From Rhizophagus irregularis (taxonomy: Eukaryota > Glomeromycota > Glomeromycetes > Glomerales > Glomeraceae), in assembly GCF_026210795.1 (NCBI RefSeq), contig NC_089438.1, positions 2,749,501 to 2,813,500 of the forward strand: a stretch of 64,000 nt of DNA. Direction: 5' to 3'. Numbering within the stretch: the stretch's first letter is position 1; the number at the start of each line of letters is the position of its first letter. The notes under the pieces were generated by a model. That model was not told the DNA's origin, ran no database searches, and worked only from the letters and a program-made list of their open reading frames with translations. Below, in pieces: positions 13,023 through 24,318 of this stretch. A program made the position numbers and the translations under genes.

Positions 13023-13466
13023 AAAGTAGGGCTTCCGTTTGAAATTAGAATATTCGAATATTCGTTTGCAAATATGCCAGTAGATTCGAATGTGTCACGT
13101 AGATTCGAATATGCCAGTAGATTCAAATATGCTATATAGATTCGAATGTGTTACATAGATTCGAATATGCCATGTGATTCAAATATAAAGTAGAAAAACC
13201 AATTTTTTTTAAAGAGAAATATAAATTTGCTTGATATTTTGTAATATAATTTTTAATAAAATTTTTTGCGAAATACGAAGTTACTATAAAAAAAATGTAA
13301 ATATTAATAAATTCAAAATCACATGAGATTCGAATATCCATTTGAGATTCGAATATCCGTTTTAGATTCGAATATCAGGTGAGAGTCGAATCATATTCGA
13401 ATCTACATTTTAAAAACTTTCAAATATTCGAATCTTGCTATGAATTTCAAACAGAAGCTTTACTTT
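13023..13466. mobile_element. 444-base foldback/MITE-like element with AGATTCGAATATG repeats
   Basis: The ends are a roughly 24-base terminal inverted repeat, AAAGTARRGCTTCYGTTTGAAATT, at 13023-13046 and in inverse orientation at 13443-13466. Just inside both ends lie many copies of a short self-complementary motif, AGATTCGAATATG (TTCGAA core), spaced about 20-30 bases at 13040-13190 and 13325-13435. The middle is plain AT-rich sequence. There is no coding capacity. It sits inside the decayed F-box gene, and could form a strong hairpin or carry transposase-binding sites. Confidence 0.65.
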
Positions 13467-14114
13467 CTGTAAGGGTTACAAATGAATATATAATTTTTGT
13501 AAATTTGAGTATGAATGATAAAGATGGGAGTCCCAGCCCATTTAAATGGGTGGCAAGTATAGTGACGTTTGCGTTATTGTCGACATACAAAAGTAAACGT
13601 AAAATTTATATTGAAAAAAAATTTCGAGATTCTGCGATAAAATTCTTTTTTTTAAAAAATCAGCAATGTTTTTTTCTTTTGAGAAAAGGAGAGAAAAGAT
13701 ACTTCGCTATAATTAGTAAAAAGATGTGATTTAGTTATTGTTTTAGAGTGTTTTGTTAAATCAGATGTAATATTGATCCAACTCGCATAAAAAGATCTCA
13801 AAGTTAAATTTTTTAAATTATTCTGTAAAGAGATTAATTCGCTTAACCCTTTGAAATTTCCTCGAAAATCTTTAGAAATTGATTGTAGATTGTGACAAGT
13901 TTGTGATAATAAATAAAAAAAAATTAGAAGGAAGATTTGAACTGCAATATAATTCTTATTAAAGATCTCGTCCCAGGGAAATAAGTGAAAGGAAAGTTAA
14001 TAAAGAAAAATGTATTACAATGATAGATCAATTTTTCAAAGAAATTTGATTTGTAAACATTTTGATAATTTCGTTTGTAACTAAACACTTTCCTTCTAAT
14101 GAATTAAATGAATT

Positions 14115-14232
14115 CCCTATAAAAAATATTGTTAAAACATTGCTCGGTTTTTTCGTTCGGACAATCGACCCGTTCCGAACATTTACTTGACATTTATTGG
14201 ACATTCATCATGATATTGTACGTTTTTTATGT
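14115..14232. mobile_element. Possible short CCCTATAAAAAA-ended element remnant
   Basis: CCCTATAAAAAATATTG at 14115 matches the ends of the elements at 5703 and 17092. A degenerate inverse end (TTTTTTATGTGG) is at about 14221-14232. It lies inside the F-box relic where the homologous neighbour has other sequence. The right end has several mismatches, so this is tentative. Confidence 0.3.
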
Positions 14233-14644
14233 GGTTAAAAATTCTCAATCTCCGCATCTTGTATTAAAATTCTAAAATTCTAATAGAACTAACACCAAAT
14301 ACGATTAACTAACAAACATGAATGTAAAATATTTTATCTTCCTCTAGATATTCAAGAATTTTACGCCATTACACCACAATTGTGAGTAACCTTGTGTTAG
14401 TATACTAACCATCCTTACTAGAAAAGGAAATCACTTTCCATTTTGAAATTACCCTTTCTCTTTTCGTAAAAAAATTTATCTCAAAAAATTAATATCTTTT
14501 TTTTTCGCAAAAGAAAATTCTCAATATTTTATTTTAATTATGTTCATTAATTAATATAAAACTAACGTTCTTACTTTATTTTATTAAATTCGAGAAAGAT
14601 GGCATATTCATTAAGATACAAATATTTGTTCTGATTTAATCTAC

Positions 14645-17025
14645 TGTTTAAAAGTATATATTCAAGTGTATTTAGCACATTTTAATATATGATTCAATTA
14701 AACTCCGATGAACTTATGTAATCTATAATTAAACGGTGTTTGTTTATGCGAGTTTTTACTACGATTTTTAATAATTGCGAATTCCGAAGAACTAATTTCA
14801 AAATATAAAATATATTCCTATAATAATAAATTTTTTTTTTATATGGAGATGAAATATGTAACAATCTATAATCTTCATTAATTACCCGAGGATTGAAGGA
14901 TTTATTAAATGATAAATATTATTTGATTTTAAAAAACAGCTATATTACCAAATCCTTTTACTATATTTAAAGTTCATTCTCCTTACTTTTTTTATTTTCA
15001 ATTATCTTAAACACTAAGACTAGAGTAGTAATATGTTTCGTATACAATGGCAAAAAACCCCTTTTTTATGACTTTATTAATTTTAAGATAAAAATTTTAT
15101 CGTGTAATTTAAATAAATTAAACATAAAATAAATGACACTCATTTGAAATATATTCTTATTCTTTCATGATTTGAAATACCTCGTAATCTTCTATATCAA
15201 ATTTATCTTCAGTATCTCTTATCCTCTTCTCATAATTCTTTTGTTTACATCTATTATAATTAAATGGACTCTTATCATTAAGTATACTACTATGTGATAT
15301 TATAAGATCATTCACACCAAATGAAGGACCAAAAGCGTTACAATAATTTATTGCACGATTCATATTGCTTACATAGCTTAATATTAAATCTTTATTCTTA
15401 AAAGAAAATATAAAACTATCTAAAGATTGACCCAAATCACTAGAAGAATTCCATACTAAAGGATTATATCCACCTAGAATTTCATCAGTTCCTTTAACTT
15501 TAATAAATGTAACAGTATTAGATTTATTATCACACAATTCATGAAAGTTTTTAGGAGTAAATCCATTTCGACTACCTCTTAATAATAATTCAAATTTGTA
15601 TGGTAAATATAATTCTCTCAGATGTGAGAATTTATTATTATAATCAACTTTATCAATCCATCTTGAAATAGTCGAAATTATATTTAAATTAACGATATTT
15701 GATTCAACAACGTTATTTATCTTTAACTTTCTGGGAAGTGGAATGTTATTGTTTGGTTCAATATCAGGATCCATATAAGAATTTAATAAATCTTTATAAA
15801 GCTGATGGTTTAAAAATTTTTTATATGGACTCACTTTGTGTAAAAATTCTTTAGATGATAAACTAAAAAATCTAATTAAAGGTAAAAAATTTTGTAAAGT
15901 ATTTTCCATCATTTTAAAGTTATCATCTGTCCAAGTTTCTGGATCTGAAATGAGAGTTTGATTTTGTGCAAGTCCCCATTTTAATACATGTTCCCATATT
16001 TCAATTTCTTTCATTTGTAAATCATCTCTTTTAATAAGTGATATTACCGATTTTTCAGGTAACGAAGTAAAATCAAGTGATTTAAATATTTTTTCAGGAG
16101 TTTTAGCCATTAAATCTGTACATAATTGTTGAAGTTCTAATAAATTATTAGATTGAAAACTTTTTCGGTATGTTAGTTCAAAATGTTGTTCTATCCACCC
16201 GGTATAGTTCTCAATTAAATGTTTTTGTAAATAATCAACTAATTCATGAAGAAGAAGCTCATCAGCGGCAATTAAGATTTTAAAAATATCTAAAGTATCT
16301 TGTCCATTTAATGAAAGAATTCCACCATAAAGATACCTATATTATAAAATATAAGATTAATTTAAATATTAAAACTTTTGACATTTTAAACTTATTATGA
16401 CATGTATTAATTTACCTTAAAATAATTTGAAAGGTTTTTGGTGAGATATTTGATAATTTAATATGAGCTAAAACATCATTATTCTTTTTGTTTGAAGTTA
16501 TAGTTCTCCGTAAAAATGAAGAACGATGACATAAAATGATCATATGTGCACGAAATATTTTTACATTTGGATCCTCACCAACTTCAATAGTAACATCATA
16601 ATATTCATTATCCTCCAAAATTTCAATATAGTTTTGACTTAGTTTTGAAAAAAATTGAATAGACATTTTTAGGTAAAATTCAACTTTGAAAAAAAAAAAA
16701 AATTTCAGCCGTATTGATCGGCTTAAATTTGCATTAAGCATTTGTGTCACAAATATTACATATCATATTAGATCACTGGCAGATCAGATCCTTATATGTT
16801 TTGTCAAAATCATTTTTTTTTTTTAATAAAGAAAAAAAGTTTGATTCACTTATCATTTTATTTAATTTTTTTCATTTAATTAAACTGGCGAATAGAGTAA
16901 AACTGATAAATATCAAGTTAATGGAATCGGTTTCGGAAGGAATAAAGCAATAAAACCATTTTATTTTACAATCAAATGAAGACTTCCACTAACCAGCATG
17001 TGATGATAACATTAGCTCCCATTCG
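14645..17025. repeat. Segmental duplication, copy 1 (BTB-TLDc gene with both flanks)
   Basis: This block is recognisably homologous to 20930-23460 over the gene, its single intron, about 500 bases of 3' flank (shared AAGTGTATTTAGCACATTTTAA at the far edge) and about 350 bases of 5' flank (shared CATTTGTGTCACAAATATTAC). Flanks carry indels and substitutions, while part of the gene is almost identical. Confidence 0.8.
15157..16666 (-). CDS. BTB-BACK-TLDc protein, copy 1
   Basis: The join of 16666-16416 and 16336-15157 (79-base GT-AG intron) gives 476 residues. I start at MSIQFFSKLSQ because copy 2 shares that start; an upstream in-frame Met at 16750 is preceded by a lysine/phenylalanine-rich stretch encoded by a poly-A tract. 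A BTB/POZ domain (about 15-115, with YYDVTIEVGEDPNVKIFRAH) is followed by BACK (about 125-230) and TLDc (about 300-472, with LLRGSRNGFTPKNFHELCD and GGYNPLVWNSS). BTB-BACK proteins usually act as Cullin-3 substrate adaptors; TLDc is linked to oxidative-stress protection and V-ATPase binding in other eukaryotes. The substrate is unknown. Compared with copy 2 it lacks four residues in the TLDc domain, in frame. Confidence 0.88.
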
Positions 17026-17091
17026 TTAAAGTGTTTCAATCAAATGACATCATGGCATATTTACTATTATTTGCAATTATCATTAACTATG

Positions 17092-17304
17092 CCCTATAAA
17101 AAATTTTTATCCGAATATTTCCATTATTTCTCCGTGGCTTTCGTAAAAATTCCGTGAAAATGATACATTCACGAATATCCGTGTTAGAGAGATGAAAATT
17201 TCCATTTATTTAAGGCTACAAAAAATTCCCATGAAATGATACATTCACGGAAAAGACATGGAAAGATAACCACGGATCAGTCGGGATCAACATTTTTTAC
17301 AGGG
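17092..17304. mobile_element. 213-base MITE with CCCTATAAAAAAT ends and ATG duplication
   Basis: The left end CCCTATAAAAAATTTTTATCC is matched by the right end, whose reverse complement starts CCCTGTAAAAAATGTTGATCC. ATG lies immediately outside both ends (17089-17091 and 17305-17307). CCGTGGCTTTC and CCGTGGTTATC form a second inverted pair inside, and ATGATACATTCACG occurs twice in direct orientation. It shares ends and 3-base duplication length with the element at 5703-7228. Confidence 0.65.
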
Positions 17305-17489
17305 ATGTGGTATGGGATGGGAATTTCTTTATCAGCCAGTTAATAATCTGTATTGAAAATGATACAAGAGCAAAAGAGAATATGAACGGCAAAATGTATA
17401 GGAGATATAGATAGCAAACCTTTTAAAGGCAAGAATTGTTGGATTAGAGATGCAATTAATTTATTAAAATTAGAAGATATAAGTATATG

Positions 17490-19385
17490 CAATGAATAGA
17501 TTTATTACCAGAAAGGGAAATATTAAGAAGTGCCGCATCAAGGAGAGCGAAGGGAATTTTATTTTTAGAACAAATTTTAGAAGCTGATCAAGAAAGATTG
17601 ATGAAATGGGAACATTTTTGTGTAGAAAATGAGATAGGTTTTAATGGTAAAATTCCAAAATGATTTGAGATAATAGAAAAAGAAATTACGGAAGAGGGAA
17701 CGAGAAAATTAAAAGAAAAATATTTAATCAAAAATTTTGATAAGAGAAAAATTCATATGAAATTATTTGATGAAAATGAGAAAGTGACGAAAAAAAGTTT
17801 AGTAACTTGGAACGATGAGCAAGGAATACCAATTTTTGGTGAAGATAAAAAGAAATCTCAAAGTAAAAATTATAAGAGATTGGGTTTACATTTAGTTCCG
17901 AGGAAAGACGTAATTGATATGGATAATTCTCCTTTTTTGATTAAATGTGAAGGTTGTGAGCGAAATGTTGGTAAAAAAGGTAAAGAAAAGGTAAATGTTT
18001 AATATATTTAGAAAAAGATAATATTAGAGTGATTAAAAGAAGATTAGAAGGATTTAATATAAAACCATATGAAACTTTGCGTAATATTATTGATAAAAAT
18101 AAATGGGTTAAAAATTATTCAGAAGAAGATAAAAGAGATAGAGAATTTAATTTTAGAATAGAGATGATCGATAATTTAATAAAGGCAGAGAATGATTTTA
18201 TAGAAATTTTAAAAAATAGTATATATGAAAGGGAAGATTTTGGGATAAGACGTAAAGTTTTTTGGTTAGTTTTAGATTGTTTAAAAATTAAGAGTAAGAT
18301 AATAGGTAACCTAGGGAATGGACGAAGAATTTTTGATTATTTAGTAACTTGGATAATAAGAGATGAAGGAAATGAAGAGAGAAAGGAAATAAGATTTACT
18401 GCCAAATTTGAGATCAAAAATGTAACGAATATGAAGTTCTTTTGAGAAGCTTGATAGTTGGTTTATTACTAATATGTAATGGCAGTGATATTACATAGAA
18501 GTTTTATTTATTGAAGATATTTTATGTCAATCGAATAACGAATTTGGACGTAAAAGAAATGAAATTTTTAGATGATTGTACGAAAAGAAATTAGGAGAGA
18601 TTTGATAATTCAAAAAGAAGCTAGAAGAAAGGAATACATAATAAGTATGGGTAACATTTTATTTTTTTATTAGATTTTTTTAATTAATCAAAAAAAAATG
18701 TACAAATATTTCTTTTAGAATTTATAGAAGAAGCTTTAGTGGTAAATGAGTTCAATTTGTATTGGAAAAGAATTTTAATTGCTGGTAATTATGGAGGATG
18801 GAGAAAGAAGTGTACGGAAGCAGTTTGGAAGAATGAGATTTTAAACAGTGGAAAGCTGGAAGATCTTTTTTATTTAACTTTAAATGCGAGTTTGATTGGT
18901 ATAGGACCTTAAAATTCGTAAGCAATCGCAACAAATTTTCATTTTGGCAATTTAGTTACGAAGATTCAAAAGATAGGACATATAAAATCAAAAATCTCAT
19001 CAAGGAATTGCCAACATATAGCGTCCTAGAAGTTAATGGAATCAAGATGTAAGAAGGAGATAGAGGATTGGGAGCACGTATGGTTATGAGAATGTAATAA
19101 AATAACTTTGAAAGCTGTGAAGAATCTGTATACAAATATGAAGAGGAACTATTAAAAGAAAAAAAATTAGAAGAAGTTAAAATTTTAAGAACGATCAATA
19201 TGGATTTTATTCGAATTTTATATCAGTAGTCAATAGTTTAAGTAGAATATGGGAGCTATTACGAGGAGTTTATAATAATAATTTTAATTCTTTGGCGAAA
19301 ATGAAAGATCATAGAAAAGTGGTAGAAGAATTATGGTGTTTTTGTCATGAAAAGTTGAGTTATAAAATATGGATAAATCCATCTT
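17490..19385 (+). pseudogene. Decayed retroelement-like ORF (probable non-LTR retrotransposon remnant)
   Basis: A plus-strand protein can be followed through stops and shifts. One segment begins at about 17495 (LPEREILRSAASRRAKGILF). An open stretch at 17757-18002 starts MKLFDENEKVTKKSLVTWND and ends with a CxxC pair (CEGCERN). A one-base shift near 17997 leads into 18001-18445, with RRLEGFNIKPYETLRNIIDKN. Beyond it, near 18470, a segment could be a corrupted RNase-H-like YTDGS region, and charged coding-like scraps continue to about 19385. I associate this with repetitive polyprotein sequences common in Rhizophagus, but the family name is inference from memory. It occupies the gap between the two BTB-TLDc duplicates. 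Confidence 0.45.
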
Positions 19386-19399
19386 ATTTTGCATTGTAA

Positions 19400-20929
19400 A
19401 TTTGTAAAATATAAAATAAAAGGCTCGTTCTAGAATTATATAAATATTGAAAATATATAATAACTTAAATTTATAAATTTTTTTTCAAAAAAGATTTTTT
19501 AAAATTTCAGAAAGGAATTTATCTACTGTATTTTTTTTTTTTTAAAAAAAAAAAAAATAGTAACGCGTTTATTAATTAAGAACAATTTTAAAATTTGATT
19601 ACATAATTATTTAACACCTAGAAAATAAAATAAAATACATTATAATATTCTCTATCTAAGTTTATACTATACTACAATATCTAAAATAATTATATAATCT
19701 AATTTAAAATATAATTCAATTATTTCCTATAGAATTTCCTTCAGTAACTTCATGTATCATTTTATCTTTTGTTACTAATTTAATTTTTTTATTTATTTTT
19801 CTATATTATTATTATTTTCTTTTGTTTTTCCCGCTTTTCTACTTTTTTTATCTTCCATTTCTTCTACTCCCTTTCAAAATCTTTCCTTTTCTTTAAATCT
19901 CTTTTAGTTAAATTTCTTTCTTTTTCTAATGTTGCTACTTCTTACATCTTGGTATGTATTGTACTATAGCTTGTTGCTGTAAATTAATATGTTATTATTT
20001 TAAAATTTATGACATAAATTTTAATACGGAAATAAACATTGACTATTATTTAAATTTAATCATTTAATTTCAGTTAGTGCTCCGTACGAGCCGAGCCAGC
20101 TCGAGCCAGCTCGCATATTGAGCCGAGCCGCTCTCAAACTCTGAAACTAAGCAAAAAGCATGTGATCATCAGCTGATCATTTCGCAAATTCTATATTTAA
20201 ATCCAAAAATCGTCCGTCTCGAGCCAAGCTACTTCAAATTTTGCGGATTTGTTGCTAAGTGTGCAAAGATTGTACATACAAAATATTAGCCTTTTATCTT
20301 ATTTCTATGTCTCACAATCGATCTTTTAATTTGAAAAAATAACTAAAAAAAATATTATAAGCTTTTATTAATTTATTAATAATTGTTTTGTCATTTAATT
20401 AGTTAGTTTTTCGGTAAATTGTAATTAAAGTTGATTCAAAAATCATTTAAAAAAACCAATTTTAAAAGCATTAAGCTTATTTAGTTTGACATTCTTTTCA
20501 AATAAATTAAATCTAGTATTAAGTAGATTTTTATTATAATACTTTATAATTATTATGTTTTAAATCTAATTTTGAATTTTAGTTCTTTCAACTAATATTA
20601 AGATAATAGTCCAACGAATCTTTGCTTAAATTTTTAACGGTTTTTTTTTCGAATTAAAAAAAAAATAGATTGAGACAAGGAAACAAGATAAAGAGCTGAA
20701 ATTTTATACACGTAATATTTACACATTTATCAACAAATTTGGAAATTTTGAAGCACTGGTTTGCATTTTTTGTAATTCTGATTACTTTTTTCGAGAACTG
20801 TATATCTCATTGTGTATGACGTATACACTGATTGATTTTATACTTTTTTATACTTCTTTTTTTATACCGGTGGAGTAATTTATAAAAAAATCCAATCGGT
20901 ATATACATAATACCGGTGTGATAATTAAA
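19400..20929. other. Intergenic, no gene seen
   Basis: The sequence is AT-rich. A GC-richer patch at about 20085-20145 contains CGAGCCGAGCCAGCTCGAGCCAGCTCG, a local repeat of GAGCCAGCTC. A poly-T/poly-A junction at 19531-19557 could form a hairpin. No sustained frame is visible. Confidence 0.4.
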
Positions 20930-23460
20930 AGTATTCAAGTGTATTTAGCACATTTTAATATATGCTTCAATTAAACTCTGATAGCTAACTAATGAACTTA
21001 TGTAGTTTATAATTAAACGGTGTTTGTTTATATGAGTTTTTACTACAATTTACAATTTTTAATAATTGCAAACTACTAATTTCAAAATATGAAATATATG
21101 CTTATAATAATAAATTTTTTTTATATATATGAAAATGAAATAAGTAACAATTTATAATCTTCAATAGTAGACAATGAAGGATTTATTAAATGATAAATAT
21201 TATTTGATTTTAAAAATAACTATATTACCAAATCTTTTTACTATATTTTAAAGTTCATTCTCTTTACTTTTTTTTTTGAATTATCTTAAACATCTTAAAC
21301 ATTAAGACTAGAGTAGTTACTCTCAGTAGTAAGATGTTTCAAGGACAATAGCAAAACACTTTTTTGTATGACTTTTATTATTTTTTAAGATAAAAATTAT
21401 TATTGTATAAGCAAGAAATGAAAGATCAAAAGTTTATTACGTAAATCAAATAACAGTAATATTTAATACATAATATTTCATTTTCTTATTTTTTCATGAT
21501 TTGAAATACCTCGTAATCTTCTATATCAAAAAACTCTTCGGTATCTCTTATCCTTTTCTCGTAATCTGTTTGTTTACATTTTTTATAATTAAATGGATCC
21601 ACATCATTAGACCAACCATTATATGATATTTTAAGATCATCATAACCAAATGAAGGACCATGAGTTTTATAATAATTTATTGCACGATTCATATTGCTTA
21701 TATAGCTTAATATTAAATCTTTAATCTCATCTCTATTCTTAAAAGAAAATATAAAACTATCTAAAGATTGACCCCAACCACTAGAAGAATTCCATACTAA
21801 AGGATTATATCCACCTAGAATCTCATCAGTTCCTTTAACTTTAATAAATGTAACAGTATTAGATTTATTATCACACAATTCATGAAATTTTCTAGGAGTA
21901 AATCCATCTCGACTACCTCTTAATAATAATTTAAATTTGTATTGTAAATATAATTCTCTCAGAAGTGAAAATTTATTATTACAATCAATTTTATCAATCC
22001 ATCTTGAAATAGTCGAAATTATATTTAAATTAACGATATTTGATTCAATAACGTTACTTATTTTTAAGTTTCTGGGAAGTGGAATGTTGTTATTTGGTTC
22101 AATATCAGGATCCATATGAGAATTTAATAAATCTTTGTAGAGCTGATGGTTTAATATTTTTTTATATGGACTCACTTTGTATAAAAATTCTTTAGATGAT
22201 AAACTAAAAAATCTAATTAAAGGTAAAAAAACTTGTAAAGTATTTTCCATCATTTTAAAGTTATCATCTGTCCAAGTTTCTGGATCTGAAATGAGAGTTT
22301 GATTTTGTGCAAGTCCCCATTTTAATACATGTTCCCATATTTCAATTTCTTTCATTTGTAAATCATCTCTTTTAATAAGTGATATTATCGATTTTTCGGG
22401 TAACGAAGTAAAATCAAGTGATTTAAATATTTTTTCAGGAGTTTTAGCCATTAAATCTGCACATAATTGTTGAAGTTCTAATAAATTATTAGATTGAAAA
22501 CTTTTTCGGTATGTTAGTTCAAAATGTTGTTCTATCCACCCGGTATAGTTCTCAATTAAATGTTTTTGTAAATAATCAACTAATTCATGAAGAAGAAGCT
22601 CATCAGCGGCAATTAAGATTTTAAAAATATCTAAAGTATCTTGTCCATTTAATGAAAGAATTCCACCATAAAGATACCTATATTATAAAATATAAGATTA
22701 ATTTAAATATTAAAACTTTTGACATTTTAAACTTATTATGACATGTATTAATTTACCTTAAAATAATTTGAAAGATTTCTGGTGAGATATTTGATAATTT
22801 AATATGAGCTAAAACATCATTGTTCTTTTTGTTTGAATTTAAAATTCTTCGTAAAAATGGAGAACGGTGACATAGAATAATTATATGTGCACGAAATATT
22901 TTTACATTTGGATCCTCACCAACTTCAATAGTAACATCATAATATTCATTATCCTCCAAAATTTCAATATAGCTTTGACTTAATTTTGAAAAAAATTGAA
23001 TAGACATTTTTTTTAGGTACAATTCAATTTGAAAAGAAAAAAAAAAAAAAATTTTTTAACCGTACGATCAGCTTTAAATTTGCAGGTTAACATTTGTGTC
23101 ACAAATATTACGTACAAGTATTACAAATATATTAGGCAGATCGAATCCAACATGTAAACAGTATATGTTTCGATTGTTTCGTCAAAACCCATATTTTTTG
23201 AAAAGTTATTTATTGATTCATTTACCATTTTATTTATTTGAATCATAATCAAATATATATATTTTTTAATTTTTTCATTTAATTAAATACTAATGTTGGC
23301 GAATAACGCGAAACTAATAAACATCAGGTTTATTGGATAGAATCATTTTCAGAAGTAATAAAGTAATAAAATACGTTTTATTTTTTTTTATTTTGCAATT
23401 AAATGAAGAACTGGTCCATAATATTAATGTGACGATAAATTTTAACTATATTCGTTAGGA
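20930..23460. repeat. Segmental duplication, copy 2
   Basis: This is the second copy of the BTB-TLDc block at 14645-17025, in the same orientation about 6.3 kb away. The 3' flank aligns from about 20930 and the 5' flank until about 23460, where both copies still share a CATTCGTTA/TATTCGTTA motif. Confidence 0.8.
21486..23007 (-). CDS. BTB-BACK-TLDc protein, copy 2
   Basis: The join of 23007-22757 and 22677-21486 (79-base intron, identical to that of copy 1 as far as I can read) gives 480 residues. Domain order is BTB (15-115), BACK (125-230) and TLDc (about 300-476, with LLRGSRDGFTPRKFHELCD). The start is MSIQFFSKLSQ; only five codons (MYLKK) precede it in the longer frame. The C-terminal TLDc and the start of the BTB differ from copy 1 at many sites, but BACK and the intron hardly differ. 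It is followed upstream, on the same strand, by a kinase gene at 24319-26554, an arrangement repeated at 49646-53763. The role is inferred as a ubiquitin-ligase adaptor or stress protein. Confidence 0.88.
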
Positions 23461-24318
23461 TTTTTCGAACTTCAATAAAATAATACACAAAGTATAAAGT
23501 ATATTTTATGCTGACCAATTACAGTCTCTAAAATCAGTTTTTTTTTTGAGGATTGAAAAGAATTTTTTAAAAAAAAATTTACAGTTACTATATTAAAAGT
23601 AAATGAAAATAAATGTAACATTAACATTTTTAAAAAGCTTTTGCTATTTGAGAATTCTTATTATATTAAATGATTATAAATAATTGAGCATGTTATTATT
23701 AAATAGCATCGTACTTACTTTACCACAATTTTTTCTTTTTGTATAATTTTAGACTGATTTAATTTGGTATTACAAGCGGTGATGATGGTAGTGATTTCTC
23801 TTCAGTTCAATGCATCCCTAGTTGTTAAAAGAATTTATTCACAGTTATTAGATTTAAATTGAATCATGTAATGGTTTCTTTAACAAAAAATGTCATAAAT
23901 GTCATGTATTATAAATAAGTAAAGCTCATAAAAACTTTGATAAATATTATTAATGATTGATTTATTTTTTATTTTTTTATTTGACTTATCATTATCAAAA
24001 AAAAAAAATTAGGTTATATTTATATAATTCGCTCATTGATGTTGATTAAAAAGTTTGGTAAAATTTCGTAATAATTAAAATCAAAACTAAAATATAATTT
24101 GGATATACTTATTTTATTATATGTTAAAATATAAATAAATACAATAAATTATTTAAATTACAAACTAAGAATCTTAAAAGATGTCATATCTTATTACTCT
24201 AGTCTTAGGTTTAAATAATTTATAATAAGAAAAATTCAGTTGTAAGAGTGTCTTTAAAATACATCTGTATCTAAATATCTAAATACATTATTTAAAAAAA
24301 AATTTAGTTAATAACTAT
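23461..24318. other. Intergenic between BTB-TLDc copy 2 and kinase
   Basis: The stretch is AT-rich with no frame. It holds the promoter of the BTB gene and the 3' end of the kinase gene; no specific site is supportable. Confidence 0.4.

Noticed and set aside
13040-13440. CRISPR-like array of short repeats
   Set aside because: Repeats are short, palindromic and unevenly spaced, lie within terminal inverted repeats and belong to a eukaryotic foldback element.
18752-19198. Minus-strand frames in the 18.7-19.2 kb region
   Set aside because: Plus-strand coding remnants occupy this region; the minus frames are serine/leucine-rich shadows.
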